Assembly: GCA_013146195.2 (NCBI GenBank)
Contig: CM028377.1
Location: forward strand, 107,548,094-107,612,093
DNA length: 64,000 nucleotides
Direction of reading: 5' to 3'
DNA from: Codonopsis lanceolata
Taxonomy: Eukaryota; Streptophyta; Magnoliopsida; Asterales; Campanulaceae
Part shown: one piece after another, positions 54,083 to 64,000 of the stretch
Numbering within the stretch: position 1 is the first letter of the stretch
Layout: each line of letters begins with the position of its first letter
Program-made: the position numbers and the translations under genes
Notes under the pieces: generated by a model
What the model saw: the letters and a program-made list of their open reading frames with translations, nothing else
What the model was told of the DNA's origin: nothing
Database searches by the model: none

Positions 54083-55587
54083 TACCCTACTTAAGAATTA
54101 TAATTTGGGAATGATCACACTTTTGAGAATTATTGGGTCTTGTGAATAATACGATAAACATTACGTATCAGAACAACCTTGATTATATGGTCTGTATTTG
54201 GTCATTATTGTTGAGCATCAAATGACCCTCTAACTGGATCACTAGGTGGAAAGCAGTGCCAGTTAGCAGTGAAGTTTGATTGGGCTCAACCCCCTTAGTC
54301 ATGGTCATGACTAAGGATACTAAGGTTACCCTTTGTTTTAGGTAGTAGCTTTGTAGGTTACGACTGACAAGGTTGTAGGGACTTGACCTCATTTCCGAAT
54401 TCACTGGATAACTCGTGAACAATCTGTGATCGTGTTCGAAATAACAAGCGGTGTAAGGAGTTTGTAGCTGATTGGCGATGTATCTCAATCATGTATCCTA
54501 CTCGTGTGAAATAAGTGATTATATGTGAATTTTCATATGTGGTATGATTAGCTTGATTCTAGGTGATTCTCCCGGTTACATGTGGAAATCATATTGTACG
54601 ATTGAGTAGTCCCTATTAATCGTTATATTCATATCTTGCGTGAACGATGCTGATTATTTATGTGAATATCATGGCATATTCGAAATCATATCGTATGGTC
54701 AAATAATCCCTGTAAAACGTTACATTGAATATCTATGTGATTACTATGTTATATTTATATGTAAGAGTCATAATGTATGGCGAACAATCTCCTAAAGGGA
54801 CGCTGTAATTATGTCTAACGTGATCGTTATGGATATCAATATGGACACCATGTTATATTCACATGCTACATGTTATCGTGTTGTTAGTAGTAACTTACTT
54901 AGTCTTTATGACTAATTATGTACTTTGACTTCTTATTGTGCAATTTGATCCTAGCTCGAATATAGAGGTCGAGTTGATCGTAGTTGTAGCTGTGAGCTAG
55001 ATGTTTGGTTGATAGCTTGTGTAGTGGTGGAGTAGTTCATTGAGACGACGGTCGTCCATCCCGAGTTGTAACACGTGGAGCCTCGTTATTCATTTTAGTT
55101 TGAATAGTTATGTTTATATTAGAACGATTGTGTGTATAGTCATATAGACTTTATAATTGGGTAGAGTTGCTCTAAATTGTGTTGTAGTCTGTATTTGGGG
55201 CCGACTTGTTCTATCGAGCCATTGTACCTTATTTTATTATTTATTTATTTGCTCCCGGGCACGCAGTAGCTTTGGGGCGTTTAGTGTCTTTGTTGTTGTG
55301 TGAGTTCTAGACTATTAGTTTAGTATTGGTTTCTAGTTGTACGTCGCCGATGACTTGGCCTTGTATTACAGTTTTGTGTGGCAGGTGGTTTTACATTTTG
55401 TGCACATTGTTGCGACATGCGGGTTGAATTTTTAGGCCAAGAGATTAAGTATCTCTTCGGTTGTTCTTAGCTTATAGCTTGATAGCTCGGGCATCTATTG
55501 TTGTTGTTTCCGCATTTGTTCTAAGTGTTGGTTTTTGGTGGCACGACCTTGGGATTCTGCCTTAGAGTCTGGGTTTGGGCTATCACA

Positions 55588-57618
55588 GTTGGTATCAGAG
55601 CTATAGGTTAACTATCAAGGAGGATAGGTTCCTCGGCTTGGTTGGGTTGGGTTTATCGTCGAATTATTTCCGTTGAGTATGGTGTATAGATGCCTAAAAG
55701 GCAAGTTAGAAGTGTCAGACTAGTACTTGGAGTGCTAAGTCCAATGCGGTTTAGGTCTTCGCGAGAGTAGGACTTGTGATCGAGAGGATTATGTCTTTCA
55801 TATCCCATTTGTAGGTTTACTATTGCACCAAGGGTGTGTGTTGTAGTTTGATAGGGCTTATGTATTCTGTGTCCTTACTCCGTCGCGAGAGATCGGAGGA
55901 GTTAGATTTTCGATCCATAGAGTGATCACCGTGGTAGTCCTGAGAGTTGGGATTCGCTAGTGGTATGTTGTGAAGACGGAGTGGTCAAGCCTTCCATAGT
56001 TGCTAGAAGTGTTCCTTAACCCCTTTTATGAGAACTTGTCGTAGTCGTGATAGCTCACGGTCTTGCGGTCGTGTGTTGTATTGTGTGTTAGGAACTTGTG
56101 AGAAGTACCCTGGTTTGTATTATGATCTAGATAGATACCCCGATATGGAATTAACTTGTTGATTTGGTTGACTTATGATAAGCCGGTAGGTAATTCCATG
56201 TGGTATAATAATCATTAGTTGGTCTATATGTGACTTTGGGTTATAAGAGTTGAAATATGATGATACTTTTTGGTTGTATATGGTATCGGTATACTATATG
56301 TGGATATATATTATATTAATGATGATAAGGATTTTATTATTATTTGATAATTAATATATGAGTAAGAAATACTTGTTGGGTACGAAGTATAGAGATGACT
56401 AGTATTTGGTGCATATCATATTTTCGTGGTTCCTCGTACATTATCATTATATGTGAATGTTACCCGTACGGACCTTGTTGTAAGTATTGTAGTTGCGAAA
56501 GTAATGGGTCATCCTATTTAGTATGGTGGTGTGGAATTATGATTATGATATGTGCATTATTAGAAGGGAAAACATACTAGATATGTTTGCATAGAAAATC
56601 TTAATCGTTGTTGCATAATGCTTATACCTTGTTTATCTGTTACCTTACAGTATGAGACTGATTTAGAGGATTCTATATTTTATATATTCATGAACCCTCG
56701 CATCCTTACGACGGAAGCTTTTGAAGCTAATTCAGTAGGCGCCCTGAATTGGTGGTCAAAAGGTATTCATCAATGAACTGGTTGGTAGATAGTAGGTTAT
56801 GAATTGACTAAACCTATTACCAAAGGGAATAGAATGTTTCGAATAATGTGTGCTCCTATGAGTTTTAACCAAGATTGGGAAATCATGAATGTGATTGCAT
56901 GATTTTGAATGTTGGGCTGCCTGTGTTATGAGTGTGTTGTGGAAACACTCTTCTCTTGGTTATGTATTGCTCTATAGGCAATCTTAGCATGATATTTGAG
57001 AACCTTTAGTAATTGAATTTCATGTTATACCCCTGAAACAAATAGTTTCAATAGATAGACGTTTAAAGTGTCATTTGAAAATGGTTTTGTGATATGATAA
57101 GGATTTGCGTGGTTACTTGATATAATGGATTATTGTGAGTACTATTGGGACTCAAGTTTCTTATGATATAATCATGTGGGTTATATGATGATAACGTGAT
57201 TGAATGGTTATAAATGTGCTAATGGGTTAAATCGAAATTTAATTTTAAAATGTAGCATGTGGTATATTAACGAGTTGAACTTGTTGGATTCTTGATACAA
57301 TGAGGTTGGGAGTTGTCAATTTGTATGTTATGATTAGTGAAGTGTGAATTGGTATTGTTTTAATTGGTATGTTTTGGTCATGTGTTGGTTTTTGGTTAAT
57401 TTTAGTTAACTTTGGTGGGAAATTGGTAAAATAGCCTAATGCGGCCGCATCTACCCTGGGGAAGCGGCTGCATCGCCCGTATTTCATTGAGTATCACACC
57501 GGAAGATAAGAGAAAACGTAGTTGTTTTCTCGATGTGTTTATGGTCGAGTGTCGACCTAGTGTTGGTATATGTTGTAGTTGAGAATTCAGGGACGAATTC
57601 TTTTTAAGGAGGAGAAGA
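55588..57618 (+). other. Internal region of the LARD-like element, non-coding
   Basis: Between primer site and polypurine tract there are only short frames and no gag, protease, RT or integrase motif. It appears to have lost all coding capacity. Confidence 0.75.
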
Positions 57619-60600
57619 TGTAAGACCCCGGATCCATACGTGTCATACTTACTTGATATACTTTTATGATTCCTATTTGCCTTGCATGGTTTGCATATTA
57701 TGAGAGTCTAGAGGTGTGTGGGTAGCCACATTGAGACCAAAACCCTATTGATATATGTTCCATGGTCGTTGACTTGCTAAAGTCACAAGTCGTAACTTGG
57801 CGTTGGTAGGATCTCGACTCGGTCGAGAGTTTACTTGCGTAGTTATTTCCCGTGACCTCGGTTATACCCTAGGTCTTCGTGGGGTTATCATTAGTGTTCA
57901 CATATGTGTTAAAGTTCTTGTGGGACATGTTCCCTAAGTCTAGTTGTACTTTGGTGCTATATGCATCATATTCGTCATTATTGCGATGCGCGAAACCGAG
58001 TCTTGCATACGTCCCGTCGTTTGGAGTTTTTATACTCTGGGTTGTTGTATGATTTCATATAACTATTCTACTTTTTATCTTGGACCCTTGATTTACTCCT
58101 AATCATGCTTTAATACTTGTCCAATTGTTGGTTCGTTCGTTGTTACGATCGTCGATTAGTACACCTTGTTACGTTTCCTTTCGAGTTGTTTTGTAAGTTG
58201 TTCGGACACCACCACCGAATGTTTAGTATGATGTTCGGCCACCACCACCGAACATTTAGTATGATGTTTGGCCACACCACTGAACGTTTAGTATGATGTT
58301 CGGCCACCTATATCGAATGTTTAGTATGATGTTCAGCCACCGCTACCGAACGTTTCGTCTGATATTCAGACATCACTACCGAATTGTTGTGCCCCTGTTA
58401 CGAGCATATTTGATATTTTGACGGATTTTACCCAAACACCCTTAATAAACCCCACCCCATTTGGTCTTGTGAGAACCTTGGAGAGTAACTTGGTACCTTA
58501 ACATTACATAGCAGATCCAAACCCTCATCCTTCACTTCATTCTTCATCATCCAACGTAGAGAATAGAGAGAGAGAGAGAGAGTGTGTGTGTGTTCTTGGT
58601 GAGATGAGTGTGTGTTTTGGTGATTCCGTTGACTCAAGCATCAGAATATTGATCTGACACCACCGTTGGAAAGCCCTCGACGTGTAGAGTCTCTTCTACT
58701 GATCCATTCTTCGTTTCTCTAAGGTTTGGTCGTCCATGCAAGTAAGTTACTAAACCATCTCTTTCTCTCTCTAGCTCAAAGTCATACTAGGATGCTAAGG
58801 AAGGATTGTACTCACTTCAATGAGGTATTTCTTGTGAGAATTACGAATTTGGTTGGGTTTATCATTTGTGTATATGGGGGGATTGATTGTAGATGAATTT
58901 ATTGAGTTTAATTGTGCCTATTAAAGTGTTTATAAGTTGAAATGCTTGTTTTTTGGTTTAAGAACCCTAATGAATAATTAATCCCGAATTTATCTTGTGA
59001 CCTAGGATTTAAAGTTAATGTCTGGACTTAACGAAGTCAAATAGAGTTTTTATGGGTTTATGTAAGTCCTAGGATGGGATCCTATAACGTTTGTAAACCA
59101 TTGAGTTCCATTTACAAAAATCCCGGTTTTATGACATTTAGGGGAATTTGGGTTCTTATGATATTGATGATTTAGAACTTCATGATAAATTATCATGGTT
59201 GTGTTAGTAAGGTCAAACATCCTTATACAGAACTCTACAATTGTTAGAATGCAAAGTAATGAAAGTGTCGGAATTTGGGGAAACCTCCTTTGTGCACGAT
59301 AGTGCACCAACATGCTAGAAAATCTAAGATGTGGCACTTGTTTAATTAATAGTGAATGAGGAATAAAATGTGATAATTGTTCCATTATAATTGTGGTGAA
59401 AGAGACATTTGGTAATTTTGACGTTTTAAAGACTATATTGTTAGTCCGAAGTTATAATTGTTATACTATTTAAACATGGTCTCGAATTGATAACTCATGT
59501 GGAATATTTGATAAGTTGTGTATGGTCTAATATGATTATAGTGATGTTGTTATTGTTGAGAACTCATATGTGATAAGTGGTCTTGAGAATAAATGGATGT
59601 CTCTATGAGAATACTTGATTTTGTGGAAAGGTAACAATGACTTTACTTCATAATGCATTGTATCCTTGTGTATTTATGTGATCATGGAAGTATTGCTGAA
59701 TTATGTGAGATCTTGTGAATAACATGTTGTAAGATAACAATGACTTTACTTCATAAGCCATTGTATCCTTGTGTGCTTATGTGGTCATATAATTATTAGG
59801 GAATTATGTTGTCGATATGAGGTTTTGTGAGTAATATGTTATTGGGCAGCAATGACTTTACTTCATAAGTCATTGTATCTTACTTGAGAATTATAATTTG
59901 GGAATGATCACACTTTTGAGAATTATTGGGTCTTGTGAATAATACGATTGGCATTATGTATCAGAACAACCTTGATTATGTGGTCTGTATTTGGTCATTA
60001 TTGTTAAGCGTCAAACGACCCTCAAACTAGGTCACCGGGCGGAGAATAGTGCCAGTTAGCAGTAGAATTTGATTGGGCTCAACCCCCTTAGTCACGGCCA
60101 GACTAAGGATATTAAGGCTACCCTCTGTTTTGGGTAGTAGCTTTGTAGGTTACGACTGCCAAGGTTGTAGGGACTTGGCCTCGTTTCCAAATTCCTGGGA
60201 TAAATCGTGAACAATCTGTGATCGTGTTCGAAATAACAAGGGTTTGCGGCCGATTGGAGATGTATCTCAATCATGTATCCTACTCGTGTTAAATAAGTGA
60301 TTATATGTGAATCTTCATGTGTGATATGATTAGCTTGATTCTAGGTGATTCTCCTGGTGATATGTGGAAATCATATTGTATGGTTGAGTAGTCTCTATAA
60401 ATCGTTATATTCATATCTTGCGTGAACGATGCTGATTATTTATGTGAATATCATGACATATTGGAAATCTTATCGTGTGGTCGAATAATCCGTGTAAAAT
60501 GTTACGTTGAATATCTATGTGATTACCATGTTATATTTATATGTGTAATACTGTATGGTGAACAATCTCCTGAAGGGACGTTGTAATTATGTCTTACGTG

Positions 60601-61376
60601 ATCGTTATGGATATCTATATGGACACCATGTTATATTCACATGCTACATGTTATTGTGTTGTTAGTAGTAACTTACTTAGCCTTTATGACTAATTATGTA
60701 GTTTTACTTCTTATTATGCAGTTTGATCCTAGCTCGAGTAGAGGTCGAGTTGATCGTAGTTGTAGCTGTGAGTTGTTTGGTTTATAGCTTGTGTAGAGGT
60801 GGAGTAGTTCGTTGAGACGACATCTATCCTTCCCGAGTCGTAACTCGTGGAGCCTCGTTATTCATTTTGGTTTGAGTAGTTATGTTTCTATTAGAACAAT
60901 TGTGTCAAAAGTCATATAGATTTTATAATTGGGTAGAGTTACTCTGAATTGTGTTGTGGTCTGTATTTGGGGCCGACTTGTTTAGTCGAGCTATTGTACC
61001 TAATTCTATTATTTATTTACTTGTCTCCCGGTCATGCAGTACCTTTGGGGAGTTTAGTATTTTTGTTGTTGTGTGAGTTCTAAAATATTAGTTTAGTATT
61101 GCGTTCCGGTTATACGTAGCCGATGACTTGGCCTTGTATTACAGTTTTGTGTAGTAGGTGGTTTTACTATTTGTGCACATTGTTGCGACACGCGGGTTCA
61201 ATTTTTAGGCCAAAAGATTAACCATCTCTTTGGTTATTCTTAGCTTATAAGAGATTGATAGCTAGGGCATCTATTGTCGTTGCTTCTGCATTTGTTCTAA
61301 GTGTTGGTTTCTAGTGGCACGACCTTGGGATTTTGCCTTAGAGTCCGGTTAATTTGGGTTGTCACAACATGTATTT
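57619..61376 (+). repeat. 3' LTR (3.76 kb) of the LARD-like element
   Basis: Lacks both solo-LTR insertions and so shows the ancestral LTR structure. It contains the 36-bp minisatellite (58198-58390) and the three hairpins. Confidence 0.9.
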
Positions 61377-61621
61377 ATATTGCGGTGCAACATTATTATA
61401 TATAACGGTACAAATTAAATTTGAAGTATAAGTTTTGTACTGCAGTATATACAACTATAAACCTTCATTTAGAGGTCAGTCATCTGTCACACGCGTCTCT
61501 TGTTCATTAAGGGCAACGTAGTCTTTTCTTGCCCAAAAGTGACTTTTTGCGGTTGAAACAAAAAAGAGGGTACTTTAACGAATACAAACCTTGAAAAGGG
61601 GCCTGACCCGCAATTTTTTCT
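61377..61621. mobile_element. Right end of MULE-type element 1 (copy 2)
   Basis: It matches 47802-48050 after the LTR element's target duplication, and ends before agaatttta (61622-61630), the equivalent of the AGAATTTTG flank. Confidence 0.75.
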
Positions 61622-61630
61622 AGAATTTTA

Positions 61631-62290
61631 GATAAATTGCGAACCGTCCCTTTTCTTAAGCCTTTAATCTCTTAAGTACCTTGTTTTTTTCCAACCGCTA
61701 AAATTTATTTTCGTAAAATCGTTTCTAAAAAGCCCATAGAAGAGAAAGAATGACATCATGTCGCAAGGATGACGAGCGAAGAAGGTGGGGAGGTAGGGTG
61801 GTGATGTTCTTCTTCATCTTGAATTCGATTACTCAACCACCCTAACTTCCTACTATCTTTCCTCTTCATCTACCAATCTTCAGTTTCATCTGTTTCGCTT
61901 CCTCTTGAGGTATGGTGGTGATGTTCTTCTTCATCTTGAATTTGATTATTCCACCACTCTAACTTCTTTCTCTTTTTCCTCTTCATCTAGCGATCCTCAG
62001 TTTCAGCATCATCATCATCGTCATCATCTTCTTCTTCTTGAATCATTTGTTTAGGTAATTTAAATTGATGCATCACGGTACATAAATTTGGTGCAGTTCG
62101 ATGCGTCAATTTGATTAAGTAATTTAAATTGATGCATCGTGGTACAAAATTGATGCAGCGTGATGCATTCCTTAGTGAGTGACCCGTAACGCTCATTCGG
62201 TTAATTAAAGGTATCGTAGTCTTTTCACCCTAAAAGTGCATTTTTCAGATTTAAAAAAACTTAGCATATTGTAGCGGTTGAAAAAACATA
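61631..62290. mobile_element. MULE-type element 2 (copy 2)
   Basis: It matches 48060-48760. About 55 bp at its right TIR junction are deleted relative to copy 1, and one 64-bp repeat unit is missing. Confidence 0.7.
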
Positions 62291-63510
62291 ACATAATAGA
62301 TGGTTGGTCCACTTTCATAACTTTTTAACCCATCTAGTCCATGGTGTTTTTTTGTAATTGATAAAAGACACTTTTAAAGTATCATTCCCAAAATGTCTTG
62401 TCTCTTTCATCCAAACGACTCTGTTTTGCGCGCGCTCTCTCTCTCTCTCATACCACTCATCCTTTCTCATATCATTGTTCTCGCTATTTCCGTCACCAAC
62501 GCCACATGAGTTCATCTCCAATGATGCCGTTGTTGTTATGTTTCAAAATTTAGTGCAAATTGATTCCAGTCACTCAATCAGTGATCTATGAACCAATGCC
62601 AAAGTAAAATATATTTTACAGGAATAATGATTTGATTTTTTTGGATTGTATGAATAAGAAAATTAAAATGAAGTGAAGAGATAGTAGTTAAGAACTCATT
62701 TGACAATCATGAGATATTTGATTTTGTATATGACGAGAATGGAGAGGAAGAAATGAAATCCAGATGCATCAATTTAAAATTGCGATGCACAAATTGAATG
62801 ACAAACATTTGCATAGGAATCAATAGTTGATTCACTAAAATTTGCAATGGGACTTTTCAATATTAAAATTTGCATCGGGACATAACATAATCGCAATTCA
62901 CAAACCTTAGTAACACGATGAACAAACCCTAGAATGGACAAAACCATAGAATCTCGATGCCAAATATTCCAATCGAGATTCACAAACCCAAATACTACAA
63001 ACCTGATGCATAAATACTACAATGCCGATGCACAAATACTTCAAGTAGTAACAAAAGGAATATACACCTGAATAAATTTTAGGAGATTTTTTTTGTTGTA
63101 CTCCTTTTCTTTTAGTAATTTGATTAGTTGATATGACCATATCAGCCTTCTCTAGAAGTGGCAAAGATTGTTTGGTAGCCAATAAGCATGTTTCTGCTTT
63201 GTCACTTTCGTTCTTTTCGTTGTTGTGGAAACCACGAAGTATGGTTCTTCAATTCTTTTGGAATTGAGATGGTCGTTGAAGTGAAATGAAACCTATTAAA
63301 CCGTTTTGGTGTGGTGTCAATCGACGCAAAGTCTCTGCATTGTAAGGGTGAAATTGTGCATCGCATCGTGATGCCTTGAGTGACCGATGCACTCGTTTTT
63401 TTTCATTTTATTAATGGCCTAATCGTCTTTTCACCTCAAAAGTGTCTTTTCCGGTTTAAAAAAAATATGGATTAAAGGGGTTGTAAATGTTGAAAAAAGG
63501 ACCGACCTGG
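62291..63510. mobile_element. MULE-type element 3, complete copy
   Basis: The left TIR (tggttggtccactttcataa) pairs with the right (aaaggaccgacctgg). Interior text matches 48809-49655, then extends to the right TIR. It includes tcgcaattcacaaacc and gatgcacaaatact-type core repeats. Confidence 0.65.
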
Positions 63511-63514
63511 TTAT

Positions 63515-64000
63515 CACTAGTCGATCCCTTTTTAACAATTTGCAACCGATTAAAACCATAATACTTTTTTTAAATTGATAAAAGACACTTTTAAGATGAA
63601 ATGACGAGAATACCCTTAATGAAGCAAGACGCGCTAACAATAAGTAACTCAAGGCATCACGACACACAATTTATGCATCGCAAATCCAATTTATGCCTCG
63701 TGAATCCAATTTGTAGGATTTTCTACATCGTGAATCCAATTTGTGCATCTGGATTTACTTTTGTATTCTAATTCCAAATTGATGCATTGTAGTTTCATTC
63801 ATAGCAATGTATCACAATTAAAATTTGAGTCATCACGATTCAAAATTGAATTGCAATGCATGATTTTGAATCGTGATGCATGATTTCAAATTGTGTAATT
63901 GTTATTTCCATTTCATAGCGATGCTTTGATGCATCGCGATTCAAAAATGATGCAAATTCTCATTCAGACATTTTATCGAACAACTTACATGCAAATATAA
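63515..64000. mobile_element. MULE-type element 4, left part (continues past the window)
   Basis: The left TIR (tagtcgatccctttttaaca, acttttaagatgaaatgacg, taccctta) is followed by a dense field of tgcatcgcgattcaaa-like core copies in both orientations. The right end is outside the window. Confidence 0.65.

Larger units (their letters stand above)
49876..55587 (+). repeat. 5' LTR (5.7 kb including two nested solo LTRs)
   Basis: Collinear with 57619-61376 except for insertions at 50072-50996 and 52349-53405 and small indels. Confidence 0.9.
49876..61376 (+). mobile_element. LARD-like LTR retrotransposon with very long LTRs
   Basis: The 5' LTR 49876-55587 and 3' LTR 57619-61376 both start TGTAAGACCCCGGATCC and end (TATC/GTC)ACA. 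The 5-bp ACATG is duplicated at 49871-49875 and 61377-61381. The primer site TTGGTATCAGAGC is at 55589-55601 and the polypurine tract AAGGAGGAGAAGA at 57606-57618. After removing two nested solo LTRs the 5' LTR is about 3.73 kb, against 3.76 kb for the 3' LTR. The 2.0-kb internal region encodes no gag or pol. The end (ggacgaattcttttt..aaggagg) resembles Ty3-gypsy chromoviral elements, probably the source family. Confidence 0.9.

Noticed and set aside
56395..57487. Frames in the LARD-like internal region
   Set aside because: Short, overlapping on both strands, no gag or pol motif.
1..64000. tRNA, rRNA or organelle-derived DNA
   Set aside because: No cloverleaf with A and B boxes or rRNA core was recognised by reading. 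A tRNAscan or organelle search was not possible.

Overview
The window is nuclear DNA from a flowering plant, most likely a eudicot. It holds two spliced genes with GT-AG introns, AT-rich non-coding DNA, and dense nested transposable elements: Ty1-copia, Ty3-gypsy-like LTR elements, L1-type LINEs, hAT, MULE and Stowaway-like MITEs. I cannot name the species from the sequence alone.

Only two host genes can be supported fully. The first, on the + strand (343-18482, five exons), encodes a 361-residue zinc- and NADP(H)-dependent alcohol dehydrogenase of the cinnamyl-alcohol/ELI3 (mannitol-dehydrogenase-like) family. The second, on the - strand (29828-19151, eight exons), encodes a 379-residue Elongator subunit, ELP4. 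They converge tail to tail, 668 bp apart. Both reading frames stay open across every inferred splice site, although more than 16 kb of intron 1 and 2 of the first and 7.5 kb of intron 4 of the second are mostly transposon debris.

Layout. 1-342: promoter and 5' UTR of the dehydrogenase. 444-4849: intron 1 (hAT element, two tandem arrays, MITE remnant). 4964-16947: intron 2 (three copia elements, one interrupted by a hAT with perfect 8-bp target duplication). 17462-18279: last introns. 19151-29828: ELP4, whose intron 4 holds a TIR element, a protease-only LTR element, a 1.5-kb MULE and a LINE fragment. 30186-38609: 5'-truncated LINE, then a 7.8-kb hAT element swollen by a nearly full-length L1-type LINE. 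40045-45414: another hAT element, containing a young 3.3-kb non-autonomous LTR retrotransposon with one long ORF. 45423-46928: a possible gene fragment that I cannot identify. 46929-64000: a MITE, then an abutting chain of degenerate MULEs duplicated in tandem (about 2.07-kb unit). The second copy is split by an 11.5-kb LARD-like LTR element with about 3.7-kb LTRs, whose 5' LTR contains two solo LTRs.

The most noteworthy items are: (1) the protease-only LTR family (41188-44521, with an older relative at 23747-26060), whose ORF runs into the 3' LTR; (2) the MULE chain, with interiors built from many copies of a short ATCGCGGTGCAAA-like core; (3) the LARD-like element, with a 9-bp-stem hairpin repeated three times in each LTR; (4) host genes that keep intact coding capacity around very large repeat-filled introns. 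Boundaries of the nested elements were read from target-site duplications and terminal repeats by eye. Superfamily names rest on motifs and duplication length, not on database searches.
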